Source: Tricholoma matsutake (Eukaryota > Basidiomycota > Agaricomycetes > Agaricales > Tricholomataceae). Taken from it: 64,000 nt of DNA. Positions 1 to 9,374 of this stretch are shown here, piece by piece; the stretch's first letter is position 1, and the number at the start of each line of letters is the position of its first letter. The stretch covers positions 6,448,001 to 6,512,000 of the forward strand of contig AP026538.1 in NCBI GenBank assembly GCA_026075535.2, read 5' to 3'. A model generated the notes under the pieces. It was not told the origin of the DNA, made no database searches, and saw only the letters and a program-made list of their open reading frames with translations. The position numbers and the translations under genes are program-made.

Positions 1-645
1 TATTATTTCTTCATCATGTCTTATATTCACCCCTTCTAGGCTCGCTTTATTGTTCTGATATACTTATATTGTCTTTTGCCTTGAGTTTTCCACATGTTTG
101 CCTCATGTTCTCTAGCCTTTTTAGGTACTTTCTTTATTTTATATAAAAAGATGTACTAGATACAAAGAAAAAGAAGAAAGTCATTGTCTTCCTCCCAGAT
201 CACAGTGATTTGAGAGTTCGGTTTAGTCTTATTCAGTCTGAAGTTTGGTGTTTTATGCTAAACTTCCTCGAAATTCCTCGAAATTCCTTGCATTACACTA
301 TTTTCGCTCTCGCTTCCCTCGATTAGCCTTTTCTTCACTTCTACTACTCGTCTAGTCCCCCAATCTTGCATCCGAACATATCTGCACACTCGAAATTCCT
401 CGAGACTTCCTCGAAAAGCATCGCAACATCTCAAAAATCATTGCAACACCTCGCAAATCATCGCAAGTCCTCGAAACACATTCTTTTAGCCTCGGACTGC
501 TTCAACAAGCAGTCCTTTTATGACTATTTGACAGTCGGTCTGACAGGTGACATCTAGAGGGCCTCCCACCCTTCCTCTGACTTGTGTTATACCATCTGAA
601 GCCTTTTTGTGGGTTTTGTTTGGGTTTCTGGGTTGAGCATCATCA
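1..645 (+). mobile_element. LTR-S1: partial gypsy LTR, cut by the window edge
   Basis: This is the 3' part of a long terminal repeat of the same family as S2, S3 and the Gyp-3 LTR. Its reverse complement matches the first 690 bases of S2 (27456 onward) closely, including the end TTGAGCATCATCA at 645. It interrupts the integrase of Copia-A, whose coding sequence resumes at 646. An array of roughly 20-bp repeats with the core TTGCGATGATTTTCGA lies at about 395-480 on the complementary strand. The other half of the LTR, and whether it is solo or part of a full element, lie outside the window. Confidence 0.85.
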
Positions 646-1530
646 GTGTGACCTGTACCCATACCTGTAACCCACATGGGTTGCCAAACCCATGCCATTC
701 CCTAGGAATGGTGGTCTGCTTTGAGTGGTGCTAATATTGCCATCTTCCTCTAGCACAGTAGGGGTGGGCAGTGAATGGCTGTCATGGCTCTCAAGGAATG
801 TCACATGGTAAGAGCTGTGGATTTTATGCATCGTGCAGTTATAACATTGGTAAGATTTAGATTTTGGGTCATAACCTATTAGGATGCATTCAAAGATCTT
901 GGGATTATCCTTTTTGGGAATAAGCACAAATGCCTTGCATCCAATTTCTCATAGAGATGAGTAATCAGGCCTTCTGCCATACCAATATTCCCAAGGTGTA
1001 AATCCTGCAAGGGAACATGTTGTAGTCTTGGCATGTAAATGAGAAGCTGTGAGATAAAACTTGTCCCAGAGGAAAGGTGGTAAGCCTGCATAAATTCACA
1101 TTGTGTGTGCTTTAAGCATTAGCATTCTATGCATTTGCTCAACATGACTAATATGAGCAGAAGTATGAGGGGCCATGAAATGTTGGTCAGTACCCCTTGT
1201 TTTCAGCCAGTTTTCCATTTCATGGGATTTGAGTTCCCCATTATCAGTGATATAGGTTCCAACTTTGAGTCCCATTTTGTTATCTCGAGCAAGTTCCCAA
1301 GCTTTGAGCTCTGAGGATGAATTGTCTTTATTTCATAATGGTATAGACCATGGGAAGGAAGAGTAGTTGTCTACTATATCCATAACATAAAGGTTGCCCA
1401 TACACGACTTCATAGCATGTGGTCCAGATAGGTCAACCCACACCTTTTCCAGCTTCCTCATGGCTTTAGGGCCTGGTCCCTCCTCAAGCTTCTTTGGGAC
1501 ATGTGTCTTTGTCTACACATGACTTGCATT
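646..1530 (-). pseudogene. Copia-A integrase core (broken)
   Basis: This is the Ty1/copia integrase, which would join retrotransposon cDNA to the genome. The three catalytic acidic sites can be read on the minus strand: DLSGP near 1430, TDNGE near 1255 and an HVEQMHR-type Glu near 1140. The copia integrase C-terminal signature (IGYDPKSKSYQCYN) lies at about 850-890. Several in-frame stops and frame changes make it a relic. The frame is cut at 645 by LTR-S1, so the reverse transcriptase would lie beyond the left edge. The assignment to copia rests on the order protease, GAG-pre-integrase, integrase before any reverse transcriptase. Confidence 0.82.
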
Positions 1531-1914
1531 TAGACAGTTTAGTGTAGAGGTGAGCGGTGCACCTGTGAGAGCACCCTTCTTGGCCATATCCCAGAGGGAC
1601 TGGTAATTAGCATGTCCCAGATGACAATGCCAAGTTGAGAGTAGGGGATTTGTGGACAGTGAGCACATGGTTGATGGTGGCAGACTGGATGTTGAGCATG
1701 TAAAGCTTCTTGGAATCTGAGAACCATGGGCTATGAGTGCACCAGTAGATTTGTTGGATACCCAGCATGTGTTAGCATCAAAATGTGCAATGGTATTTGA
1801 GTTGTCTGCAAGTGTGCCCACCAAGATCAATAGAACTGCTGAGTTAGGGATGTAGAGAACATTATGTAAGATTATTGATGTGCCTTGGGCTATTCTTAAC
1901 TTTATATCACCCAC
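1513..1914 (-). pseudogene. Copia-A GAG-pre-integrase zinc-binding segment
   Basis: This segment of 133 codons links protease to integrase in the copia polyprotein. Its hallmark is HLGHANYQSLWDMAKKGALTG-type sequence at about residues 97-118, which is the His part of the HHCC zinc site. It is followed by NCLNASH, in which the Cys pair is only partly kept. It is preceded by a strand-rich stretch (LHNVLYIPNSAVLLILVG) typical of the protease C-terminal half. The frame is continuous with the protease upstream apart from stops near 1915-1970. It sits directly 5' of the integrase core on the minus strand. No independent function is implied. Confidence 0.78.
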
Positions 1915-1971
1915 ACTGACAGCGGCAATAGATGAACCACCAATGCTTTTGACAGATTGGGGTGGTATAGG

Positions 1972-2461
1972 TCATAGAGTGGGGAAATCAGATCTGTCAG
2001 GTGATATATGGACTGTTGCACCAGAGTTGATAATAAAGGGTAGATCATCTAAAGTGAGATGGGAATGCTGTGTCTGGTTCAAAGGCTTGACAGTGAGTGT
2101 AATATCAGTAGTGGGCAAAATGTGATGTTTCCAGTCAATGGTGGTGGGCTCCTCCTCAGTGATGACCCAACCCTCATATTCCATCATGTCAGTAGGATCA
2201 AGGGGTAGAGGGTCATGAGCAAGTCCCACAAATTCTGGTGCAGACAAGGTCATAGTATCAGGGTCAACCATGACAGTAAAGGCATGTCCATTGACATCCT
2301 TGACTGTAATGGGGATTTTGGGGGCACTAGTGGGTAATGACTTCTTCTCACGTGCAGCTCTGTGAGCAGCTTTTGACTCCTCAATTGACTTTCCAGCCAT
2401 ACCACTGCCAGATTTAATACATTACTCCTTAGTATGTCCCGGCTTGCCACAGTTGGTGTTG
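1972..2461 (-). pseudogene. Copia-A zinc knuckle and protease
   Basis: On the minus strand this begins inside a gag zinc knuckle. The CCHC pattern starts at the Cys codon left of E1 (13327) and continues with NCGKPGHTKE, a TAA stop, then C. The aspartic protease follows. Its active site reads NSGAT where the family has D-S/T-G, so the catalytic Asp is Asn, as expected if a GAC codon preceded by C became AAC (a CpG to CpA change on this strand). The segment between knuckle and protease is charged and Ala-rich. E1 is inserted in the first Cys region of the knuckle, and removing E1 with one TSD copy rejoins the frame. Confidence 0.8.
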
Positions 2462-2469
2462 GTACAAGT
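2462..2469. repeat. TSD of E1, left copy (GTACAAGT)
   Basis: Eight bases identical to 13319-13326, which flank E1 on the other side. They lie in Copia-A gag coding sequence. Confidence 0.85.
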
Positions 2470-2483
2470 CTGTAATTTACACT

Positions 2484-2612
2484 GCCCCACCTATTCCAGT
2501 CAGAGTCCAGTTATTCCAGTTGGAGTCCAGTTATTCCAGTCAGAGTCCAGTTATTCCGCTTGGAGTCCAGTTAGTCCGGTTATTCCGACCAGATTCCGGT
2601 TACTCCAGATGC
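2484..2612. repeat. E1 left terminal tandem block (GGAGTCCAGTTATTCC units)
   Basis: Six to seven imperfect copies of a unit of about 19 bp, GGAGTCCAGTTATTCCAGT, start right after the TIR. The same unit, inverted, ends E2 at 30970-31195, and a degenerate version ends E3 at 42200-42340. Confidence 0.85.
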
Positions 2613-2689
2613 ACAACTTAGAGTATATACCCTAATGGATAGTCAAATTTCAAGTCTTAAGTTGTCAAAGTGCCTACAAAATATATTTG

Positions 2690-3525
2690 TAGTGTTTAAA
2701 GGTCCAGTCTGTAGGACCGAAAAAAAGACCGAAACTGAACTGAACTGGACCGATTAGGACTGGACCAGTGGTCTATTTATGTACCGGTCTTTTTCAGTCC
2801 AGTTGCTGGTCTTTCATTTTGAAAAATATAGTAGGACCGATGAAAAACTGGTTAAAACCGGTTGCAACCCATCTCTCGTTCCAACATGTGTTAGACCTTA
2901 CTCCCACACATATTTCCTTTATTTTCGGTCCCTGGATCATCAAAAATTGTCAAGAATTGGTTGAGATATGACCAAAAACATTTTTGTACAAGTATTTTGT
3001 TGTATCAGAACAACTTTGATTGCATTGCTTATTACCTGAGCTATAATTTTTTTTGTACAGCTATATAGCATCATAAAAGTAACAACAACACCTAATCATC
3101 TGTACCATGGGATTTTATTTATACAACAGCCTAAATGAGTGCAACTACAAACTACAAATTACAAACTACAAACTGCAACTTGAATGCATGTCCTTTCAGT
3201 TTTGGCCATATCTCAGTCAAATCTTGATGGAATTGCTTAAATGTTGGATCGGTCTATGTAGCATTACAATCTCTATCCATTAATATAATATATATGAGGT
3301 GATGGTCATATTTGTTGAGATACATATGGGTTATTTGGCACAATAAATTTTACGACAAAAAACCGGTCTGAACCAGTCTTTTTTCGGTCCATGGACCGAT
3401 TAGGACTGGTCCTAAAGGGTCTGGTCGCGGTCCTCCAATATCTAGGTCGGTCCTAGACCGGTTGCAGTTGCCGGTTCACCCATTTGGAAGTCAAAAACCG
3501 GACTGGACTGGACCTTTAAACACTA
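2690..3525. mobile_element. M1: hAT-like MITE, 836 bp
   Basis: Inverted ends TAGTGTTTAAAGGTCCAGT are identical at both termini. The flanks TATATTTG (2682-2689 and 3526-3533) form an 8-bp TSD. The interior is rich in GGTCC/GGACC motifs close to both ends and has no transposase. The uninterrupted target sequence is seen intact in E2 at about 30890-30910 and in E3 at about 42120-42135, which confirms the insertion. A second copy, M2, lies at 36815-37653. TIR length, 8-bp TSD and size fit a hAT-superfamily MITE. Confidence 0.92.
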
Positions 3526-3536
3526 TATATTTGTGC

Positions 3537-3628
3537 AGAGTAAGGATTGAACTCAAGACATCTTGATTAGAGTGATCACATGACAAACCAAACATGTGTG
3601 CTTAACCAGTTGAGCCACAGGAGAATTA
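3537..3628 (-). ncRNA. T1: tRNA-like Pol III unit, E1 left, outward
   Basis: On the minus strand an A box TGGCTCAACTGG (3606-3617) is followed by a B box GAGTTCAATCC (3544-3554). The downstream TTTT stop seen in the sister units T4 and T7 is here displaced by the M1 insertion. No clean acceptor stem can be folded, so this is a tRNA-derived head rather than a working tRNA. Confidence 0.75.
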
Positions 3629-3741
3629 TTAGTTAGTACTATAAGGTTTATTCATGACACTCTAATTTTTTTCGAAGTAGTTAAAGATCAAAATTTTTTA
3701 ATTAACCACATCCCTCGAGGGAGTGGGGATGATTGTGATTA

Positions 3742-4440
3742 TGTTAAGACTATAGGTCTTTAACTCAGCCTTGGCTTCATATGTCACAGTTGGATGCTTT
3801 CCAACTGTATCGGTATCGCACTAGGAGGCTTTCCTAGTGTATCAGGCTTCCTGCCTTCACTTGGGTACTTCCTCAAGTCGTTACGGCTATCCGTACTCAG
3901 AGGCTTTCTGAGTAGACCGTCGGTTCATGTATCACAGTTGGAGGCTTTCCAACTGTTGAGTTTGAGTTATCACAGCTAGGGGCTTCCTAAGCTGTTGAGT
4001 GTTCTGGTTGAGTCTAAGACCGTTGATTGAATTAGGTCAAGCTAAGGAATACAGGCCGTATTACTGTAGCTTATATATGGTTCAGAGAATGTCTATTGTC
4101 CAATCGGAATATGAGATCCTTGTCAAATATATATAGAAGGAACAATAGAACAGTAAGCCTCATGCCTAGCATGAGGCGTCCGATGTCATGGAGTGCTGCA
4201 GCGCAGCATGTCGAAGAACAATAGCAAATAACCCTCATGCCAAGCATGAGGCATCCGATGTCATGGATCTGATATCAAGGGTCCAATGTCAAGGAGTCCA
4301 ACATCACGGAATACTGTGGTGCAGCATGTCGATCGACAGGAGTCAGGTCAGGGGGTGTCTCCATCGGAAGTGAGTTGTGTCATGTCAGAAAGAAAAATGA
4401 AATACCTGGTCTTGCGGGTTGCGATGGACAAATTGTAACA
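3742..4440 (-). repeat. Gyp-1 3' LTR
   Basis: It starts TGTTAAGACTATAGG and ends GGACAAATTGTAACA (plus-strand reading). It is a direct repeat of 10422-11150 and contains short palindromic pieces such as the ATGCCTAGCATGAGGC-type repeats at about 4161-4176 and 4236-4251. Confidence 0.95.
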
Positions 4441-4456
4441 TCACCCTCTCTCTATC
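4441..4456 (-). other. Gyp-1 polypurine tract
   Basis: On the minus strand AGATAGAGAGAGGGTGA runs directly into the 3' LTR. This is the expected place and composition of a plus-strand primer. Confidence 0.75.
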
Positions 4457-4497
4457 TTCGAAGTCACTGACTTCGATCATCATATTCTTTTCTCCAC

Positions 4498-4929
4498 TCA
4501 GGAAGTGGGGTGGGTCGGGGTCTGAGGGAATTGGTTGGAGCGCAGTAGGGTTCCTAGTTCTCTGTGCTCTCCAAGTAGGAGCCTCCTCGCCAGGCTATAT
4601 CCACTCTCTTCATCATAGTGGGCATTCCACTGGAGGTCGATCCATAGGGGTCTGCTCACACCCGCCAGTGGCCTCATACCAGGGCGAAGCCCTGTCTGGT
4701 CAATGCAGAAGTCCTCAGAGATGTAGTCTTCCCCGTCTCGCTCTTCCTCAAAACACCACTCTTCATATTGGGTCCTCACCCAGGTGTAGTCCGCCTTCGT
4801 GCTCCTCTGGGCAAAGAGGCAGCATTTGGGACAGGTTGAGGACATCCTTCTTATCCAGTCATCCCTTGTTATCCAGAAGGGAATCCCATGCGGGCATACC
4901 CATGAGGGTCTGCCTGGGAGTATGTTCAT
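4498..4929 (-). CDS. Gyp-1 polyprotein C-terminal extension
   Basis: These 143 codons are in the same frame as the chromodomain, separated from it by stops between 4930 and 5055. They contain a Cys-rich start (STCPKCCLFAQ) and a Trp/Glu-rich acidic middle (EEWCFEEERDGEDY). Tails of this kind follow the chromodomain in some mushroom gypsy elements. I do not recognise a domain and propose no function. It ends about 60 bases before the 3' LTR, as expected for the end of a gypsy polyprotein. It may be the tail of pol or a relic of a small third ORF. Confidence 0.5.
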   Translation of the reverse strand: MNILPGRPSWVCPHGIPFWITRDDWIRRMSSTCPKCCLFAQRSTKADYTWVRTQYEEWCFEEERDGEDYISEDFCIDQTGLRPGMRPLAGVSRPLWIDLQWNAHYDEESGYSLARRLLLGEHRELGTLLRSNQFPQTPTHPTS

Positions 4930-5055
4930 CAGTGGTCATTGGTCAATGACCATTCGCCCAGTCCTTGCTGGGGTTTGTGATAGGTGTAGTGTCAATGGAG
5001 GGGGGAGCATCCTGTGGTTTCTTTGGTTCGGTGGGTGTTTTCGGTCTTGGGGGTT

Positions 5056-5526
5056 CTACAGCTGTTGTCGCTGTTTATATGCCCCTAGGATTGTCTTGGC
5101 GTGTTTCAGGTTTCCCTCGGGCTCCCATGAGTTCTCCGAGGTCAGGTATCCGACCCACTTCACTAAGAAGTGCATGGTCCTTCCTTTCTTCTTATGTCCA
5201 ATGATCACTTCCACTTCATATTCCGATTTGCCTTCTATCAGATCGGGCAGCAGTTCTGGGAAGTTCGGTCCATGTGTCTCAGTTTCTTTATATGGGGAAA
5301 GGAGCGCCACGTGGAACACCGGGTGTATCTTCCATTGTTCTGGTAACTTCAGTCGGTAGGAGAGTGGGCTCAGGACCTCCTCGATAGAGAACGGTCCTTC
5401 TTTTGGTGCGAGCTTCTTTGTTTGGTGTGTTGTTCTGAGGTTCTTCGCTTCTAGCCACACTCTGTCTCCTTCTTTGAACGGGGTGAAGTGCCTTGTCGTC
5501 CTTTCCGCCATCATTTGTCTGGCCAA
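5056..5526 (-). CDS. Gyp-1 integrase C-terminus with chromodomain
   Basis: The 156 codons begin with the integrase tail (a GDRVWLEAKNL-type SH3-like strand followed by LSPLSYRLKLPEQWKIHPVFHVALL). They end in a chromodomain, YEVEVIIGHKKKGR then FLVKWVGYLTSENSWEPEGNL, with the aromatic cage Y/W/W positions present. Chromodomains guide chromovirus integration to methylated-histone chromatin. The frame is the same as the integrase at 5551-6639, separated by one TGA. The cage and the WEP motif are intact, so the domain itself looks undamaged. Confidence 0.92.
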   Translation of the reverse strand: MARQMMAERTTRHFTPFKEGDRVWLEAKNLRTTHQTKKLAPKEGPFSIEEVLSPLSYRLKLPEQWKIHPVFHVALLSPYKETETHGPNFPELLPDLIEGKSEYEVEVIIGHKKKGRTMHFLVKWVGYLTSENSWEPEGNLKHAKTILGAYKQRQQL

Positions 5527-5550
5527 CTCATGAGTTGCCTTCGCTTCATC

Positions 5551-6639
5551 TCAGGCCCGTTGCAGTGCAACTATTCGTTTTTCTATGGCCGGTATGTTCA
5601 TCTTCAGGTAGGGGAGTGGGATCGCCTTGGGCTCATAGCCCATCATGAGGTAGAATGGGGAGTTCTTCTGTACAGAGTGCGTCCTCTGGTTGTGTGTGAA
5701 CTCCGCGGTCGGGAGGAGGTGCTTCCAGTTCTCCTGGTTGTTCAAGCAGAAGATCTGTAAGTATATTTCCACTTCCTGGTTCACCCATTCTGTCTCCCCA
5801 TTGGTCTGGGAGTGGTATGCTGTGCTCATTGCCAGCTTGATTCCGAGCAGTCTTCCTAGCTCCTGGAACCGCTGCGAGGCAAATCTGGGATCTCTGTTGG
5901 AGATGATCTTGTCTGGGAGGCCAAATCGTTTGTAGACATTGTCTAGGTAGAGGGTGGCCACTCCCAATGCATCTATCATTTTCCTGCAAGGGATAAAAAT
6001 TACCCCCTTTGTAAGCCCATGGTCTACCACGACCATGAGTGCATCATAACCGTCGGACTCTGGCAAGTCGGTTATAAAATCTGTCGTCACCATCGCAAAT
6101 GGTCTCGTTGCTTCGGATTTGATCGGTTGCAGTGGGGGTGTTGTCGGGTGGGTATTGACCTTCATTTGCTGGCATGTGGCACATCCAGCAACATAGTTCT
6201 TGATGTATGTCATCATTCCTGGCCACCAGTAGTCCCTCCTGATCATTTCAGTAGTCTGCCATTGTCCCGGGTGTCCGCTGGTTACTCCTTCATGGTACTT
6301 TTGCACCAGCTTCTTCCGTAGATCTCCATTGTCTGGGACGTAGCATCTGTCTCGGAAAAATAGAAGGCCGTCCTCTATTTTCCAATCTTCCAGTGCTGAC
6401 TTTATCGGTGGCATTCCCTTGGTCTTTAGCGCCTCGATTGCGCTCTTCACCAGGTCGTCTTTCATGATACTCCCTGCGAGTAAATCATGCATTTTGGTAT
6501 CAATGAATTTCACAAATACTGTTTCTGGCAGCATCGTGACATCTTCATTATCATTGTCTTCTTCTGGTACGTGATCCGCTCTCCGTGATAACGCATCGCT
6601 CTGTACCATCTGTGATCCGGGCACATGGACGATTTGCAA
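5551..6639 (-). CDS. Gyp-1 integrase
   Basis: These 362 codons carry the end of RNase H, the HHCC zinc domain (HEGVTSGHPGQ then CATCQQM at about residues 114-160) and the DDE core. The catalytic residues are read as D in TTDFITDLPES, D in ISNRDPRFAS and E in SQTNGETEWVNQ, so all three are present. The enzyme would insert element cDNA. A QIVHVPGSQMVQSDALSRR segment at the start is the usual RNase H to integrase linker. The reading frame is open throughout. Upstream, a TAG at about 6675 separates it from RNase H in the same frame. It is the best-preserved part of this element. Confidence 0.95.
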   Translation of the reverse strand: MQIVHVPGSQMVQSDALSRRADHVPEEDNDNEDVTMLPETVFVKFIDTKMHDLLAGSIMKDDLVKSAIEALKTKGMPPIKSALEDWKIEDGLLFFRDRCYVPDNGDLRKKLVQKYHEGVTSGHPGQWQTTEMIRRDYWWPGMMTYIKNYVAGCATCQQMKVNTHPTTPPLQPIKSEATRPFAMVTTDFITDLPESDGYDALMVVVDHGLTKGVIFIPCRKMIDALGVATLYLDNVYKRFGLPDKIISNRDPRFASQRFQELGRLLGIKLAMSTAYHSQTNGETEWVNQEVEIYLQIFCLNNQENWKHLLPTAEFTHNQRTHSVQKNSPFYLMMGYEPKAIPLPYLKMNIPAIEKRIVALQRA

Positions 6640-6675
6640 GTCGAATTCCGATAGGAATAGGCTCCATCTTGCCTG

Positions 6676-7282
6676 TCATCTGTTCAGTTTCTGTGCCATT
6701 CGGAAGTACGTCAAGTTCTTGTGGTCCGACAGGATTACCACCAGGTGTTCTGAACCCATTATGTAATGTCTCCAGGTCTCTAGCAATCGTATTATCGCTA
6801 GTAACTCCCTGTCATAGATCTCATAGTTCCATTCTGTTGGTGTTAGCGCATGCAATATATATCTGCATGGGTGCCAGTCCCCATTTGTATCCCTCTCCTC
6901 CTGTCGCATGTTTTGAGGCGTCTGATTCGATCGTGAATGGTTTCGTTGGGTCTGGCATTAGCAGTACTGGTGCTTCTGCAAATTTCCTTTTCAGCATTTG
7001 AAAGGCCTGTTCGCATTCCTTTGTCCAGTCAAACACTTTGTTCTTCTTCATCAGTTCATTGAGCGGTCTGCTTGTCTCTGCAAAATGTCCAATGAATTTC
7101 CTGTAGAAATTCCCAAATCCCAGGAAAGATCTGACTGCTTTTACGTTTGTCGGGGTTGGCCAATCTTGTATACCTGCCAGTTTTGTGTTGTCCATGGCAA
7201 TTTCGTTGGGTCGGATGATTAGACCCAAGAATTCCACTTTGTGGACGTCGAACTTGCATTTCTCCGGTTTCAGGTATAGGTC
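6676..7282 (-). pseudogene. Gyp-1 RT thumb and RNase H, frameshifted
   Basis: This continues the reverse transcriptase after a TAG near 7283. It first encodes the connection segment (KAVRSFLGFGNFYRKFI) and then RNase H with its acidic residues: D in [12 protein letters not shown] in [10 protein letters not shown] and D in [11 protein letters not shown]. Between about 6821 and 6909 the frame shifts by one base, so the DASKHATGG end in one frame overlaps the start of the [12 protein letters not shown] segment in the next. RNase H would remove RNA from RNA-DNA hybrids. The frameshift makes a continuous pol product impossible without slippage. Confidence 0.88.
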
Positions 7283-7285
7283 GTT

Positions 7286-8551
7286 CTATGCCAGTCTTTG
7301 CAGTACCCTCTTCGTCCTTTCCTGGTGTTTGTTCTGATCCTTGGAGAATATCAGGATGTCATCCATGTAAATCACGAGCCATCCTTCTCCAATCATGTCA
7401 TGGAATAACTCATTCATCATCGCCTGGAAGGTCGCCGGTGAGTTGCATAATACAAAGAACATCACCGTTGGTTCAAACAGCCCTCGATTTGTCTTGAAGG
7501 CTGCCTTCCATTGGTCTCCGTCCTTGATTCTGACGTTGTGATATCCCCACCGGATGTCCAGTTTTGTAAACCACCTTGCCCCTCTTAGTTTGTCCAACAG
7601 GTCTCCTACCAGCGGCAGTGGGTAGGTGTTCTTGATCGTTCTGTTATTCAAGTACCTGTAATCTTGACAGGGCCGTAGCGCATCCGAATCCTTCTTCGCA
7701 ACAAAGAAGAATGGCAACGCCATGGGTGATTTTGATGGTCGAATGTATCCTTTCTTCAGGCTCTTGTTGAGAAACTCGTCGAGTTTCTTTTGTTCTGCCA
7801 GTGACAACGGGTAAACCCTGCAATCTTTTGCCATAAAGTCCATTTTCAGTTCGATCGCGTGATCCCAGGGTCTTGATTCTGGGAATCTCTCCGATGCTTC
7901 TTTTTCGAATATCCGCTGGTACTCCCTGTACTGTTCGGGGAGTAGTTCATCCAGGGTCCTTTGTTCGGGTTCTCCTTCCTTCTTGTGTGTTAGGTGTTGT
8001 GAGACTGATGTCTTTGCCCTGATCCAGATATTTTGTCCATAAGCATATTGTGGTGATCCTTTTGCCTTTATGATCTGAGAGATTGTCTTCGTCATCTGAG
8101 AATATCCATATCTTGGTTCATCATATTCCTCCATCAGCAGTGTCTTAGCTGGTTCGAATATTCTGATGATGGGTTCTCCTCGGATGTAGGCAACCAGTAG
8201 CTCGTCGTCCTCGATCCTCAGTTCGGGTGTCTCTTTTGGTTGTTCCATTGCCTGTTCCATTGCCTGTTTGTGGTTTGCCTGTGCTGGGGTTTCCTTCCCA
8301 GTGTCTTCTTCATCTTGTGGCCCAATGGGCTCCGCATCTTGAAGAGTCGTGATTGTGATCTCTTTGTCATCAATTTCTTCGATTGTTGCTTTTCTTGTCT
8401 CAATGGGCATCTTGCTTTTCTTTTGTTCTTCATGGAGGACTCCTCCCATCAGTTTCACCTTGGCGACAACTCTTTGGCATAGCTCTCGGCGTTCTTCTTT
8501 TGCCAGCTCTGCTTTCTTGTCTTTCAGGGCTGTCTTTTCCCTTTCTTTCAT
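7286..8551 (-). CDS. Gyp-1 reverse transcriptase
   Basis: A 421-codon stretch holds a charged N-terminal linker (about residues 1-215) and then a gypsy reverse transcriptase. Conserved pieces are LPFFFVAKKDS, LRPCQDYRYLNN, FTKLDIRWGYHNVRI (first catalytic Asp) and VIYMDDILIFSKD with the YMDD box intact. It is in frame with the protease upstream and ends at a TAG that replaced a sense codon directly before NDLYLKPEKC. Apart from that single stop the domain looks catalytically competent. Confidence 0.95.
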   Translation of the reverse strand: MKEREKTALKDKKAELAKEERRELCQRVVAKVKLMGGVLHEEQKKSKMPIETRKATIEEIDDKEITITTLQDAEPIGPQDEEDTGKETPAQANHKQAMEQAMEQPKETPELRIEDDELLVAYIRGEPIIRIFEPAKTLLMEEYDEPRYGYSQMTKTISQIIKAKGSPQYAYGQNIWIRAKTSVSQHLTHKKEGEPEQRTLDELLPEQYREYQRIFEKEASERFPESRPWDHAIELKMDFMAKDCRVYPLSLAEQKKLDEFLNKSLKKGYIRPSKSPMALPFFFVAKKDSDALRPCQDYRYLNNRTIKNTYPLPLVGDLLDKLRGARWFTKLDIRWGYHNVRIKDGDQWKAAFKTNRGLFEPTVMFFVLCNSPATFQAMMNELFHDMIGEGWLVIYMDDILIFSKDQNKHQERTKRVLQRLA

Positions 8552-8716
8552 GACTATTCAGGCCACTGCCAGTCGTCCTTCTTCTTTCTCGGCGGCCAGT
8601 TTCTCTAGCTCTCTGGTGGCTACCTTTTTCCATCGTGCTCGTTCTTCCTCGGCAGTCTTCTTCTTGAGGGTGAGCCTTTCTTGATCTCTAGTGATGATGC
8701 CTCAGCACCATGCCTG

Positions 8717-9289
8717 TCATTCTTCTTTTGTCATGTCAAGGAGGTTCTTCTTATTTTCAGTTCCCCTTCGGTGCCATGACAGGTGTTCGTCGTTGGTTTT
8801 CTTGGTCAGTACCCTACCGATAAGGGTTCTTCCTCTTCCATATGAGAATTCAGGATGGGTCTTGTCGTTCGTCCTGAATTGGAAGGTTCCGATTTTCCAG
8901 TCGATTACTGGATTGATTCTTCTGAGCCATGGCAAGCCCAAGATGACCAATTCCTTTCCCAGTCCTGCAATGAGGAAGGTCGTCGGGAAGGTTCTTCTGT
9001 TGATTGTCAGGAGTTCCCTGGCATAGTGGGAAATCTCCCCTTTCTTGTTTGGGGTTCCATTCATGTTCCTGACCTTGATCACCTTCTCCAGGGGGTGCAG
9101 CTCAAATCCGCTGCTCTCCACAAATTCATGACTCATGAATATCCCTCCTGCTCCAGAGTCAAGTAGGGCTTTGGTTTTGATGGCTTTCCCTCTGCCTGCT
9201 CCTAGCACTTTGATATCTAAACAGATAGATTGATTCTTCAAAGTGGCTAGTAGTACAGAGCAGACAGAGAGTTTGGTGGTACCTGGCAT
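8717..9289 (-). CDS. Gyp-1 aspartic protease
   Basis: The 190 codons carry the retropepsin active site ALLDSGAGGIFMSHEFV (about residues 40-56) and the second conserved region LVILGLPWLRRINPVIDWK (about residues 108-127), which corresponds to the flap-distal ILG motif of gypsy proteases. It would cut the gag-pol polyprotein. The catalytic Asp is intact. The frame is the same as the reverse transcriptase, with stops between 8552 and 8716, and differs from gag, so gag-pol expression would have needed a frameshift. Confidence 0.92.
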   Translation of the reverse strand: MPGTTKLSVCSVLLATLKNQSICLDIKVLGAGRGKAIKTKALLDSGAGGIFMSHEFVESSGFELHPLEKVIKVRNMNGTPNKKGEISHYARELLTINRRTFPTTFLIAGLGKELVILGLPWLRRINPVIDWKIGTFQFRTNDKTHPEFSYGRGRTLIGRVLTKKTNDEHLSWHRRGTENKKNLLDMTKEE

Positions 9290-9374
9290 CGAGGCACTCC
9301 ACCTCTTTAAAAACCCTCATCCTCAATAGCAGCAAGAGCTCCCTTCTTTTCTTCTTCATCGAGTTCTCCTATGA